DNA of 64,000 nt from NCBI GenBank assembly GCA_963691655.1, contig OY829328.1:86680400-86744399 (forward strand). Reading direction: 5' to 3'. The position numbers and the translations under genes are program-made. This DNA is from Toxonevra muliebris. Its lineage: Eukaryota; Arthropoda; Insecta; Diptera; Pallopteridae. Shown piece after piece: positions 48,440-58,689 of this stretch. Every line of letters starts with the position of its first letter. Position 1 is the first letter of the stretch. A model generated the notes under the pieces. The model did not search any database. It worked only from the letters and a program-made list of their open reading frames with translations, and was not told the DNA's origin.

Positions 48440-48933
48440 GTGCGGTATATGCGGACTATGTATTCATTAAGATAAAAATATTTTGGTATACTTAAATAGA
48501 TATTGTAAAGTGAAAGTTGAGTAAATTTGAGTCAGGTCATTAACTCAAATTATCCCAAGGTTTTGATTGAGAGAGACATAATTCGGTTAAAAGTTGTACT
48601 CTTGGCTTACAAGACATCGGTTTTCGATTTTGGTTGGCTAATCGTCCTAGGGTTTTGTTGCTCGAGAGGTTGTATTAATAGTTTTTCATAAATTGATATT
48701 TTAGCTCTTGCGGAAACTTTAAACTCAAAGTTAGATTGTTCGTTAAAGGAAATTTTTTTCGACAGTCTAGATGTTGCCTGAGGCTAGCTCAGGCTAGCCC
48801 AGTTGTTGATGCCGTACAATTTAGTAACTTAATTTTCTTACAATTTATGCTTCGGAAGGCAGTAACCTTAATTTTGAGCTTTTGAACTAATCAAATCTTA
48901 TTTTCTTCTTTTCTCCCTCTCTCCCCTTTTTAG
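48440..48933 (+). other. K2P form B intron before the shared exon
   Basis: 494-bp GT-AG intron with a strong pyrimidine tract before the acceptor (CCCTCTCTCCCCTTTTTAG). The acceptor is shared with form A's 19-kb intron. Confidence 0.88.
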
Positions 48934-49961
48934 GTTATGGTCATATAACGCCAAAAACCAACCTTGGCCGTGGATTGTCCATCATCTACGCTATCATAGG
49001 CATTCCAATATTCTTGATAATACTCGCGGATTTTGGTAAACTCTTTACGCGTGGCATGAAATTCCTATGGGCCTATGTTCGTCGTCTCTACTACACGGGC
49101 ACATGTCGGCAAATACGAAAACAACAACAAGTACGCGACGCAATGATGGGCCTAACTTCCGTTTACGATATGGCTGTGCGGCGTCCTAGTCATTTTTTTG
49201 GCATGGGTCCCGATAGTGACATTGAGTCACAAGCATCAGATCCAAATAAATCGTTGGGTGCATCACATCCCGATACACCGACATCACCATACCCAGAGAC
49301 ATACGAGATTGATGATGAATTCAATTTGCCGGTATCGGTGGCATCAGTTTTACTCATTTCCTATATATTATTGGGTACAATTGTCTATAGGTTTTGGGAA
49401 GATTGGACATACTTTGACTCGTTCTACTTTGTATTCATCTCGATGTCAACAATTGGTTTCGGGGATATTGTTCCCACTCATCCGATTTTCATGATGTGCA
49501 GCATAATATATTTGGTCTTTGGCTTGGCCTTAACTTCTATGTTCATCAACGTGGTACAAATTAAATTGAGTGATACATTCAAGCAGGCGAGCGCTAAGCT
49601 AGGCGCAACCATTGGTTTCACTAGTGAAATGGGCGATGTGGATGAGATGGGCGAAGAGGGAGGCTCACAAATTAAAACGCCATCCGCGGAGTTGGCTTCG
49701 GTGCATGGTTCACGTTTGGGTAAAATTGCTGAAGACGAAAATGAACTGGCGCCGAATCAAATGCAGCAGCATCCGCCATTGGCCTCGATCTTAAGACCAG
49801 CGCGCCCAATTTCACCAGTAAGTCGTGATGGAAATGGTAGTAATATGAGTGAATTTTCAAGCGGTCCACCACCGCTGCACCCGAAGAAGCAAGTCTCAAC
49901 CGAAAAAGGTGCCGCCGCCGCACCAGAGCAGGAGAAAAAGAAAAAGAGGAGATTCTTTTAA
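48934..49961 (+). CDS. K2P channel, shared 3' exon (filter 1 to C-terminus)
   Basis: 1,028-bp exon used by both forms. It completes filter 1 (TTIGYGHITP), then TM2 (about 230-252 in form A numbering), a long cytoplasmic M2-M3 loop (about 255-347, with a Ser/Pro-rich HPDTPTSPYPE stretch), TM3 (about 350-370), pore helix 2 with filter STIGFGD (388-394) and TM4 (about 402-424). The C-tail of about 130 residues is acidic then Pro-rich and ends in a basic KKKKRRFF. The two GYG/GFG filters and four membrane helices define a K2P subunit; two subunits make one pore that carries background K+ current. Add 408 for form B numbering. It ends at TAA and is followed by a 3' UTR. Confidence 0.98.
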
Positions 49962-50720
49962 AAGAATGAAATCGGTTTGCACCTCAGAGAAGCTTTCATA
50001 CAAACACATGCTCACACATACTCATGCATTTAAAACAGAGGCAGCCATCTGCATCCCATGTGTTAATGCTTCAGAAAGCTTTGCACTGAAGCACTGAAAT
50101 ATGTGGAAAGGGAAAAGAGAAGGCAACAGCTGAACAGGAAGCACATTAGAAAGCTTTCTACGTTCGGTCGTCACTGATTTAAACACACATACACTCACTC
50201 ACACACATTTGCAGGCATACTCGTACATATCGTTTTTCGGTTTTTATCATTCATTCTAGTTCTTCCTAGCTTTAAGTTTTAACAATTGAAATTTTCGCTT
50301 TAGTTTTGTAAGCTTCAAAGTTTCATGCGCTTTTATTTTCGTCGAATATTTGTTTTCGTTTTCTTCTTTTTTGTTGTTTCAATATGTTAATATATTCTTA
50401 TCACGTGTACTTAAGTTTTAAATTTGAGAGTTATAAAGACCTGAATTTATGAAATGTCAAAAAGTAAAAAAGTCAAAAAATATAATTATATTTTATACAT
50501 ATACATATGAGTATATAAAATGAACATAAAAAATTTTCGTACTAATTTCATTGTTTCTCTGTTTTCTATTCTGTTATATCTTACTTAATATTTTTTGTAA
50601 AATAAATAATAATATATTTAAGCTTATTTACATATACATATATATATTATTTTTAAATTAAGCATTTTTTGAGATTACAATTATAAAATAATAATAAAGT
50701 TAAACAACAAAGATAAACGT
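49962..50720 (+). terminator. K2P 3' UTR and poly(A) signals
   Basis: Two AATAAA hexamers, 50601-50606 and 50693-50698, lie in AT-rich DNA about 640-735 bp after the stop codon. Either could direct cleavage. No longer downstream exon is needed because the frame closes at 49961. Confidence 0.6.
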
Positions 50721-52450
50721 CTAATTAGTTTTATTTATTAAATTAAGAATAAATTTAAGGACTTCTTTTTTGAATTTGCTTTTAAAGAGAATATTTGAAC
50801 TCGTAAACTTCCAAATAGAGACAAAATAAATGTGAAACTCGGAAGTTCTCTATGTAAATGTGAAAATTCAAAATTTACGATATACGATTTACGATATTCG
50901 CTAGATCTCATATACTACACGTACTCACACCATCATGAAAATGATTGCCACTATACATTAATTTTATTACGGAGTCTGCTGTACGCGATTAAAATTACTC
51001 TTCGATGCCCATGAAGTTGTTTACAGTTACTGATTTGTTGCACTCATTGACACAGTCAGTCTAACTATCGAAACCGCGAGGTGCCCAGGCAATGATTATA
51101 ATATTGTTCCATTTTAACACCAAGGCATCTAATTTTGTACTAAAGAAATGAAATAACTAAATTGAAATTACTCGCCAAACTTTGTAATTACTCGTTACTC
51201 TCATTTAGGCATCAATTACTCGTCGGTTCTCTAAATAAGTAGTTAGATTTCCTCTTCGATCCTTTTGGCGTTGGTAGAGTGAACCGGCGACCCATCATAA
51301 TCAAATATCGGCTCTAACCCAGTAAAGGATGCTCATTAAAGTTATTCAACCAAATTACATCAACTAAGTTGAGAGCGCGTTAATATTCAACCAGAAAATC
51401 CTTTTGGGTGTACGTTTTCAGTAAGACCAGGTAATATTTCGTTATAGCTAACTACCAACAAGATGAATATAATATACCAATAAGCTTTAAAAATAATAGA
51501 AATTGCATGTTGTTGTCTTAAATTTAAATTAACCGCTAAAACTACGCAATAATTTATGCTTCATCACATCAATCTAACATCAAGAGACTGACTCACTGAC
51601 TCTGACTACAAGTAAATTACAATCAAAGCAAATGAACTGCGACTAACTTCAATGCAAAGCAAATACAACAACAAACAATAAAAATAATATTTAAACAAAA
51701 AGTAAACAAAAAACTCATGCCAAGTAAATAAAGAAGTAGAAAAAGAGGAAGAAATATAATAAAAGTAAATCTTCGCTCATATACTAATGTACAACACCAA
51801 CATTCTTTCTATGTCTCTCTCTTCCCTTCTTTCTCTCTCTCTATCACATACACACTCACTCCTTTGCTCTCTTTGTATCATTAACAAACGGTAAATCCCT
51901 AAGGTAATGACTTTGTTTTGGTTGTTGCTAGGTTTTTTTGATTCTGTTTTTGTTGTTGTTTCTTATTTTCTTGCTTCTTTTCAACAGATATATGCCGAAC
52001 AACCCTCGCGAGTGCTGTTTTTATTGCACATGCCATTTCAAGTAACAATACAACAACAGCAACAACAATAATATATGAGGAATATATGAATGTATATGTG
52101 CATTGCATGCACATCTGTCACATGCAATAGAAAGAAGTTCGTTGTTATTGCATTGAAAGCAGACGGCAGCTACAAGAAGGAATAGAGGCAAGGGTGAAGT
52201 GTAAATATAAAAAAGAGAGAGAGAGAAAAAGAGACTACATCTGCTAAAATGCGTTCGGCTGCATATGCAGGCAAAATTAGAGAGCTTAGGGTTTCATGCG
52301 AAACCGAGAGAGTGGGATTCTTAACAGCGCTCTAGCAGAAACAAGCAGCAATGTGCTGTTAAAAGGATATTACTTCAGCTCTACAGCTGACAAACCACAA
52401 TAGCGTACGTAGTTTGCTTATAAGGGTAGCAAACAGGATTTGAAACAAAT
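50721..52450. other. Intergenic DNA between the K2P gene and the next promoter
   Basis: No gene supported. It contains a CT-rich run at 51800-51850, CAA-rich stretches near 51660 and 52040-52060, and GA-rich DNA at 52210-52235. The block 51240-51330 is less AT-rich and could be an old transposon piece. Confidence 0.35.
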
Positions 52451-52456
52451 GTTAAT

Positions 52457-52491
52457 TCAGTTGTCATTTTATAACATTCGTGTGCGGTTGT
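52457..52491 (+). promoter_or_regulatory. Inr + DPE core promoter of a downstream gene
   Basis: TCAGTT (52457-52462, A+1 at 52459) is a full Initiator match. GGTTGT at 52486-52491 matches the DPE consensus RGWYVT at exactly +28 to +33. No TATA box is present. It lies 1.1 kb upstream of the coding exon at 53562 on the same strand. By chance alone one such pair might occur in a window this size, so position is the main support. Confidence 0.45.
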
Positions 52492-53044
52492 ATTTATTTT
52501 TTGTTCTCGTATAACGAACGTGAAAGAGAGTGCGTTTCAAAATACAAAAGATTTAAATTTAACGTAAAACGGAACGGATAATATAAAACAAAACTCTAAT
52601 ATATATAATTTATGTTTACGCTATTTGTAAGGGTGATTCTTGTGCTATTACTGGTAACTGGCACTGCTAGTAATTTTCTAAACAAATAAATATAAAGTGA
52701 CGTCATTTTTAAAGTTTCGCGTATTACAAATATTATACTTTAACCGACGGCTTTGTAACAACAATTAGTTTAATGCTATTTTTGTTCGATTTTCATAACC
52801 TCAAAAATTTAATTAACATAAATTTGTTAAATATAGCAGTATTTTCATAGATTGCAACAAATACAAAAACAATAAAAAGAAATAACTAAACAGCAACATT
52901 AAAGAAGTCAAAAATGCGGCACACTCGCTCATGAGCAAATTCCACTCAATCCAATTGAAATTTCAATTGAAATAATAAATAACAACAACAATTTCGAACG
53001 TTTACGTTGAGCGTACGTTTACATGCACCTTTACGAATACCAGT

Positions 53045-53090
53045 GTGCGTGTGTGTGTGTGTGTTGCATGTGTGCGTGTTGTATATAAAT
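53045..53090 (+). repeat. (GT)n microsatellite
   Basis: GTGTGCGTGTGTGTGTGTGT with interruptions. It lies between the putative promoter at 52459 and the exon at 53562, probably in the 5' UTR or a UTR intron. Confidence 0.9.
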
Positions 53091-53561
53091 TTGTTTGTGT
53101 TTTACTTTTTGTACTCCTTTCAATTTAACTTATTAATTTTGTACTCTCACAGTACGTCACTCACAACTAACATTAACGCCGTCGTTGTTGTTATTGTTGA
53201 GTGAATGCATTGAAGAAATATTAAAGAGCGCGGATTTACATAGATAGTTGCTACTTTGACTTGAAGCCGTTTCGAAATCAAGTTATACTGAGCATAATTA
53301 TAAATAGGATGGTCACCCTAGTATTCTGTGGTGTACCTATGGAAATTGCTTGTTACCGGCGTTCTTGATTTGTGTATGCGACGTAGTGCAGTGGGTTTAG
53401 TTTATTTATAGCGTGCAATTTAGCATTGTATCGAAAGTGAAAATTCTGTAAAAAAAATATTAAATTTTTTGTAAAAAAGAATATCTACTACTACTACCAT
53501 AGGTTAATAATCATCAACAGTAGCAAGAGCAGCAATATCAAAATAAATATAATCATCAAAT

Positions 53562-53603
53562 ATGTCGGCCATCAGCAGTCGCAATCAAAAAATGGAACAA
53601 CAG
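53562..53603 (+). CDS. First coding exon of an unidentified gene
   Basis: ATG followed by 14 codons reading MSAISSRNQKMEQQ, then a consensus donor CAG|GTAAGT in phase 0. The leader upstream is A-rich (AAAATAAATATAATCATCAAAT) and less AT-biased DNA with a possible Inr/DPE promoter lies 1.1 kb upstream. The residue choice (Ser, Gln, Met, Glu, Asn) is coding-like. The next exon is not in the window, so no product can be named. Confidence 0.6.
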
Positions 53604-53934
53604 GTAAGTCGAAATATGAAAATTATATAGCAACTTTTATGTCACAAAGTATGTATTCTTGAGTGTACTTTTTAGACTTAGTTTTTGATAAAATTTTTAT
53701 TGAAAAAATATATATCATATATGCATATGAAGATTCATAAGAAATCAAATGGGCTTGACTTCCCACCTCTCCGAATAATATTCCAGCATTTTTCCTATGT
53801 GGTATTCTTCAAAGAAATAGCATCTCCATATAGTTCATTCTTTAAAAATAGTTTCAAGATATACTTGATTAGTGATTTTCCTCAATACAAGATACAGGTT
53901 CTTGGGATGGTTTTTTTTTATTATTATTATTGAC

Positions 53935-54085
53935 GAATCCCACGCCCACCTCCCGGCTAGCCGACCGAGAGGCGCTCTCAACTACGAATGGGTTACCGTA
54001 GTAGAGTGACCCGGATCACTCAACAGATGCCCGTACGGTAGCAAAAACGCGACGGGAGAGCTCCACTAAGCACAAAATGGCTGGA
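53935..54085. mobile_element. GC-rich island, probable transposon fragment
   Basis: About 150 bp of clearly higher GC than its surroundings (for example CCCACCTCCCGGCTAGCCGA), preceded by a T- and ATT-rich run that would be a poly(A)/(AAT)n tail on the minus strand. That layout fits a minus-strand, 5'-truncated LINE 3' end. No coding segment was recognised. Confidence 0.35.
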
Positions 54086-56749
54086 TAAAAGAAATAATTA
54101 TATGTTTAATCGAAATTGGCGAATCAGAAAAATTTATTATATGATAACTTTATTATATTTTTTCTTCCTTAATTTACTTTTCCCAGTGTTTTTTACATTG
54201 TGCTCTTCTCCAAAGCTGAAGTGCATGCCGGAATTTAATTTACGATTTGAGAACAGGATTGATATCTTGCGTTTCTGTGTCCATGTTTTCTTAATTATAC
54301 ACATAAACTATACACTATTCTGGTGTCCTCTGACCCTACAATATCCGATTAGAAAACTCTTGCCTTCTTCTTTAATATGGTACAGAAAAATTCTTTGATC
54401 TGTTTAACACTTTCAATTTCTCCCCAGCAATCCAATAAGTAATCTTTTTCTTTCCAATTGAGTAATCAATTTATTGCCCAAATAAAATAGTGAGTCATCT
54501 CATATACTTCTGCTCCAATTTCTTTCTCTCTGTTTTTAGAGCGAGTATAAACATTCATTAATTTCTATTTTATAGTCATTTGTTTTCATTTTCATCCTAA
54601 TATTAAATATTTATCTGAAAAAGTCTTTATTAAAACATGTCTGTATTACTTAAATTAATTGATTTTCCCCATCATTTATCAACCACCCCAAAAAATATAA
54701 GCTACATATATAAGTTTTGCAGAAATATTCATAAATAACCAGCAACTATCAACCCTGCTATTAAATTTGCAACCCTTAAAAAAAATTAGTTATAACTTTA
54801 TATTTATTTTAGTGAAAATGGTTGAAAATCATCTGTGATTCTTAATTTTTATATTCGACTGTAAATATATGACAAATTTAGTCTATTGATTTAATGAATG
54901 GATGCGAAAAGCTCAGTCTAACATCTCAACTGGCTATAAAAGTAAAACTCAATTGATCTATCAGGATATGAATAAAATAAACTATAAAATTTTACAGGCA
55001 TAACGTCAACTAAAATAGTGTTCAAAATCGAATTGAAAACTTGTCGAGATTTTTCTTAAAAAAAAAAACAAAATTGTATTTAGAATCTGTTAAAATATTT
55101 CAAATAGTCAAAGTTTTGTGTAATAATTGAATGATTAGTTATCGTGAAAACGAATAAAAGTTATTGTTGTGAGTTTTTCATTACTTTAAAAAAGTCATTT
55201 AGTTCAAGAATAATCGAAAAGGGGAGGGCATTTCCGCCGCAAGTCCTCGTTCATCCGTTGGATTTGTCCTAGAACCCATCTTAATTTAAAATAAAAACAT
55301 ATACATTAAAAATTCTTCTCTATATCCTAAAAATATATAATATTCTCTTCAAAGTTCTAAAAGGCAAATAAACAATAAATTATGAATTTAGCAAACAATT
55401 TTAAATTCAATAGAGATAAAGTCAATTGAAAAAAAAAACCATTTCTGTTTTTTGGGGGAATTCACCAGTAATGAAATTTCCAAATTTAAAATTGTATCTA
55501 ATTTACCAAAAAAGTTGTACTTAAATGAGCATGAATGTACCTAAAATAGTATACTTTATCGTTTTTGTAAGAAATTTCATTGAGGCTGTTTACATGGGTG
55601 CAAGCATGAATGCTTGTCTGATTGAGAGAGGTAAGAAGAAAGAAAAAGATAAGAGAGATGCACCCAAAACTCAAAAATAAAATAAAAATCGGAGCATTGA
55701 TGAATATACCATGTTTATATTCTTCCGATTTTGGCACTTTTATTTTAAGTGTTAACTTTTTTCTTGCCAATGACAAATTGTACCTAAAATGTGCCAATTG
55801 TATCTAATGTACCTTGAAGTTCGAAGAAGTCGAAAGAAAGTACAATTGTACCTACTTTTTAATCACTGGAATTCACTACATGACTAATTGAAAATCAATT
55901 ACAATAAAATTCTAGTAATCATATATTTGAGATTTTAGATTAAATAATATGATTTAAAATTGATTGAATTGTCAAAAGGTAAATCAATCAATCAATTCTA
56001 TTGATGTTCCCACAATAACAACACTACCAAGCAACAAACAAAATCAAAAACAACAAAAATTAGTATGGAAAAAACCAACAATGTTGATAAAATTCTTGGT
56101 TAGAACTTCAAATGCAAATACAAAATATACAAAAATAAACAACCACAACCAATAAAGTAGTAAAGCTAAATGCAGCTACAACTGCAACAGATAATTTACA
56201 ACAAAAGCAACAACAACAAATGGACAGTAAAATACAAAACAAATACAAGCAAGTAACTATTTCATTGTTATATTCTTTTTATTTTTTTCGCTCTTTTTTG
56301 TGTTACCTTGGAAGCGAAACTTTTTAATATATTGTAGCTACATAAATAAATAATTAGCTTCAACTAACTAATCAACTAAATTTTCTAGTACTTTTATATA
56401 GTTAATTAATGATTTATTACTACAAGCTAATAGTTATTTAGTTGTTGTTGTAGTTTTTTCTTTTTTCAAATTAATCCCAAAAGTAGATGTTGTACGCCCT
56501 AAACAACAACAACAACACAAGTTTTAAGTTATCCTTTCAATGTCTATCGAAGCAGTAAGTAGTTTGTAGTAGTTAGTTAAATATTCTTTCTTTCTTTCTT
56601 TTATTAATATTTAATGACTATTTTGTGGAAATTTAATGCACTCACGTTCCACTGTCAATGGATGAGTGAGGGAGAGTAGTGGGCGCTTTTTTTAAAACAA
56701 AGTATGGTGGATCAATTTAAAACACTTGTGTTTGTGTCATTAGCAGAGG

Positions 56750-56772
56750 CACACACACACACACATACATAT
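56750..56772 (+). repeat. (CA)n microsatellite
   Basis: A simple CACACA run followed by CATACATATAC. Confidence 0.9.
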
Positions 56773-58154
56773 ACAAATGTGACAATACATTGTCATTTGT
56801 ATAAAAAACATAAAAAAAAACACGAGAAAAGTAATAGAGTAATTGCAGTAGTAGTGGACGACGAAAATGAGGAGTTATGATAATAGAGATAGAGAGAGGG
56901 AGAGAGTGTGAGTGTTCCCACTAGACCCATAACTTGAGTACATATGAACTTCTTCAAGGGTAAAGTGCACATGGAGCATACAATTTCATTTATTCTTAAT
57001 CACTTTACTTAGAATATTTAATTTTTCAGTAGCCATGACATTGTAAGTAGCGGTTCTACTACGTATTATGTACAAATTTCACCATATCTTCCCTGACCTG
57101 AATGGTTAGTCTCTAAAAGTAAAAATTGCGACCAAGTATAATTGCCATAACCCAGAAAAAAATGTTAAATCGCGGGTGATTCATCTGCAAGTCGCTTGAC
57201 GAATAATATAATCATTGTTCAGAGCCCTTGGAATCCTCTGTTTCCCCTTTGTAAAAACTTTTTCTCCAAAAGTTTTGTCTGAGGCAACATAAGCAAACAA
57301 TATCTTTCATAGGTTCTAAATCGATCCAAAAAAACGCCAGAATGTTTGTCAACTTACTTTTCCAAAAATTGCCAGGAAACTTGAAAGGCGATCCTTTGCT
57401 CTCTGTAATGTTTTATTAAATTGACTATACAACGCAAGGCAGGAAAAATTTGAGACGGATTTAAATTGTTGCCCGTAGCTACGTTTTTCACTGCGCTGAC
57501 ATTAGCATTAGTTGTAGAAGTAGCCATAATATTTATCACTTAGTTTCATAGTTGTTTATGTAATTCACTCTATCTTTTTCTAACAATGTTTCTCATATAT
57601 AATACATAAAAACTTTTGTATAAATGTTCTTCAAAATTAAAGACATAATTAATTTTTTATGCTGTTTTTTTTTTTTTACTTTTCGTCCTTTATTTTTGCA
57701 GTGTCATCTATTTAGTGTGACACTTGTTGTCAAAGTTTACTACAACAGTTTGTTGTTGCTGTTATACTTAATAGTGTCTTGGGGCTTTGTAAATTGCTTG
57801 TAAATTGTTTTTTCATTTTTCCTCTTTTTCTCTGCTTTCAAACAAAAATGAACAAAGCTTGTGGTTTTTGATTGGGCTGTCAGTTTTTTTTTTTTTTTTT
57901 TTTGTTTAATATAAATTGTCTACTTAAGTTGCTGATTTTACTTTTATGTTTGTTGTGTAAACAGCATTTATATGCTTGTTTTAAAATCTTTCTGATTTGA
58001 GGATATTAAACTTTTTATAAGAGAATCAATGTATGTATTTGAATTATAAGTTATTGAAACAATACCATATTTAGCAATATTTTCTAATAATCCCATGCTT
58101 CAAAAAGAGCTAAGAAAAGTATGTGCCTGTATAGTATACTATTGAGCTCTGCCT

Positions 58155-58350
58155 AACAAATTATAGTTTTGCCTCAAAGAGAATATTTTGATTTCTGAGA
58201 AAACAAATCTGCTTCAGAGGGAATAGTTCTACCTCAGCAAAAACAATTTTCCATAAGGAACACTCAGCCTCAGAATGAAAAATTCCGACTCAGAGTGAAC
58301 AGACCTGTCGCAGAGGAGAAAATTGTGCTCCAGAGAGAACAGTTCTGTCT
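58155..58350 (+). repeat. Degenerate tandem repeat (TTCTGCCTCAGAGAGAAC-like)
   Basis: About seven units of 22-30 bp with a GCCTCAGAGNGAA core: GCCTCAAAGAGAA, CTTCAGAGGGAA, CCTCAGAATGAA, ACTCAGAGTGAACAG, TCGCAGAGGAGAA and CTCCAGAGAGAACAG. It is followed by a GA microsatellite at 58384-58405. Confidence 0.65.
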
Positions 58351-58465
58351 CACTGATAAACTCTGGTACATACTAATCCCACAAGAGAGAGAGAGAGAGA
58401 AAGAGAGTATTTATGCTATAGAGAATGCTCATTTATATAAAAGAATTAAACTTCAATTTCGGAAG

Positions 58466-58677
58466 CAAGGCGTATTTAACAGGTAGAAGTCATCTCTGAA
58501 AATTCTTTCATTTTATTTGAAGAGCCAGAGGTTGTAGTGTCAAAATAGTGCAAAATGTAAATAAACAAAAGTGTAGTGCCAAAATTCAAACTTTAAATAC
58601 TCACAACGAAAGCTGTTTTTGACACTACATATAACTTTTAATCTCTGAGATTGCTTCACCATGGTAAATACGCCTTG
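58466..58677. mobile_element. hAT-like MITE with 8-bp target duplication
   Basis: A 212-bp element with perfect 13-bp inverted repeats CAAGGCGTATTTA and TAAATACGCCTTG, flanked by a perfect 8-bp duplication TTCGGAAG (58458-58465 and 58678-58685). CA...TG ends and an 8-bp duplication are hAT hallmarks. Inner TAGTGTCAAAA and TTTTTGACACTA segments are also inverted. No coding capacity. Confidence 0.88.
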
Positions 58678-58689
58678 TTCGGAAGTACA

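Larger units (their letters stand above)
29901..48933 (+). other. K2P form A intron 3, containing the form B exons
   Basis: 19.0-kb GT-AG intron (GTGAGT to TTTTTAG). It contains the whole 5' half of form B (46501-48439). It also contains a TIR element (31217-31815), a Helitron-like element split by a LINE (34388-36132), degenerate tandem repeats (38828-39100 and 41957-42275), a C-rich run (39480-39507) and another Helitron-like copy (43930-44353). The remainder, including 29901-31216, 31816-34387, 36133-38827, 39508-41956 and 42276-43929, is AT-rich with many homopolymers; I see no other exon there. Confidence 0.75.
53604..58150 (+). other. Probable first intron of the downstream gene, part 1
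   Basis: Starts GTAAGT. AT-rich with microsatellites and a GC-rich island (53935-54085). Open frames such as 54102-54398 and 55498-55797 are AT-rich and lack domains. No acceptor with a coding continuation of MSAISSRNQKMEQQ is recognisable. Confidence 0.4.

Noticed and set aside
48265..48495. 76-codon open frame spanning exon B2
   Set aside because: It runs through the donor into intron sequence. The real exon is 48282-48439.
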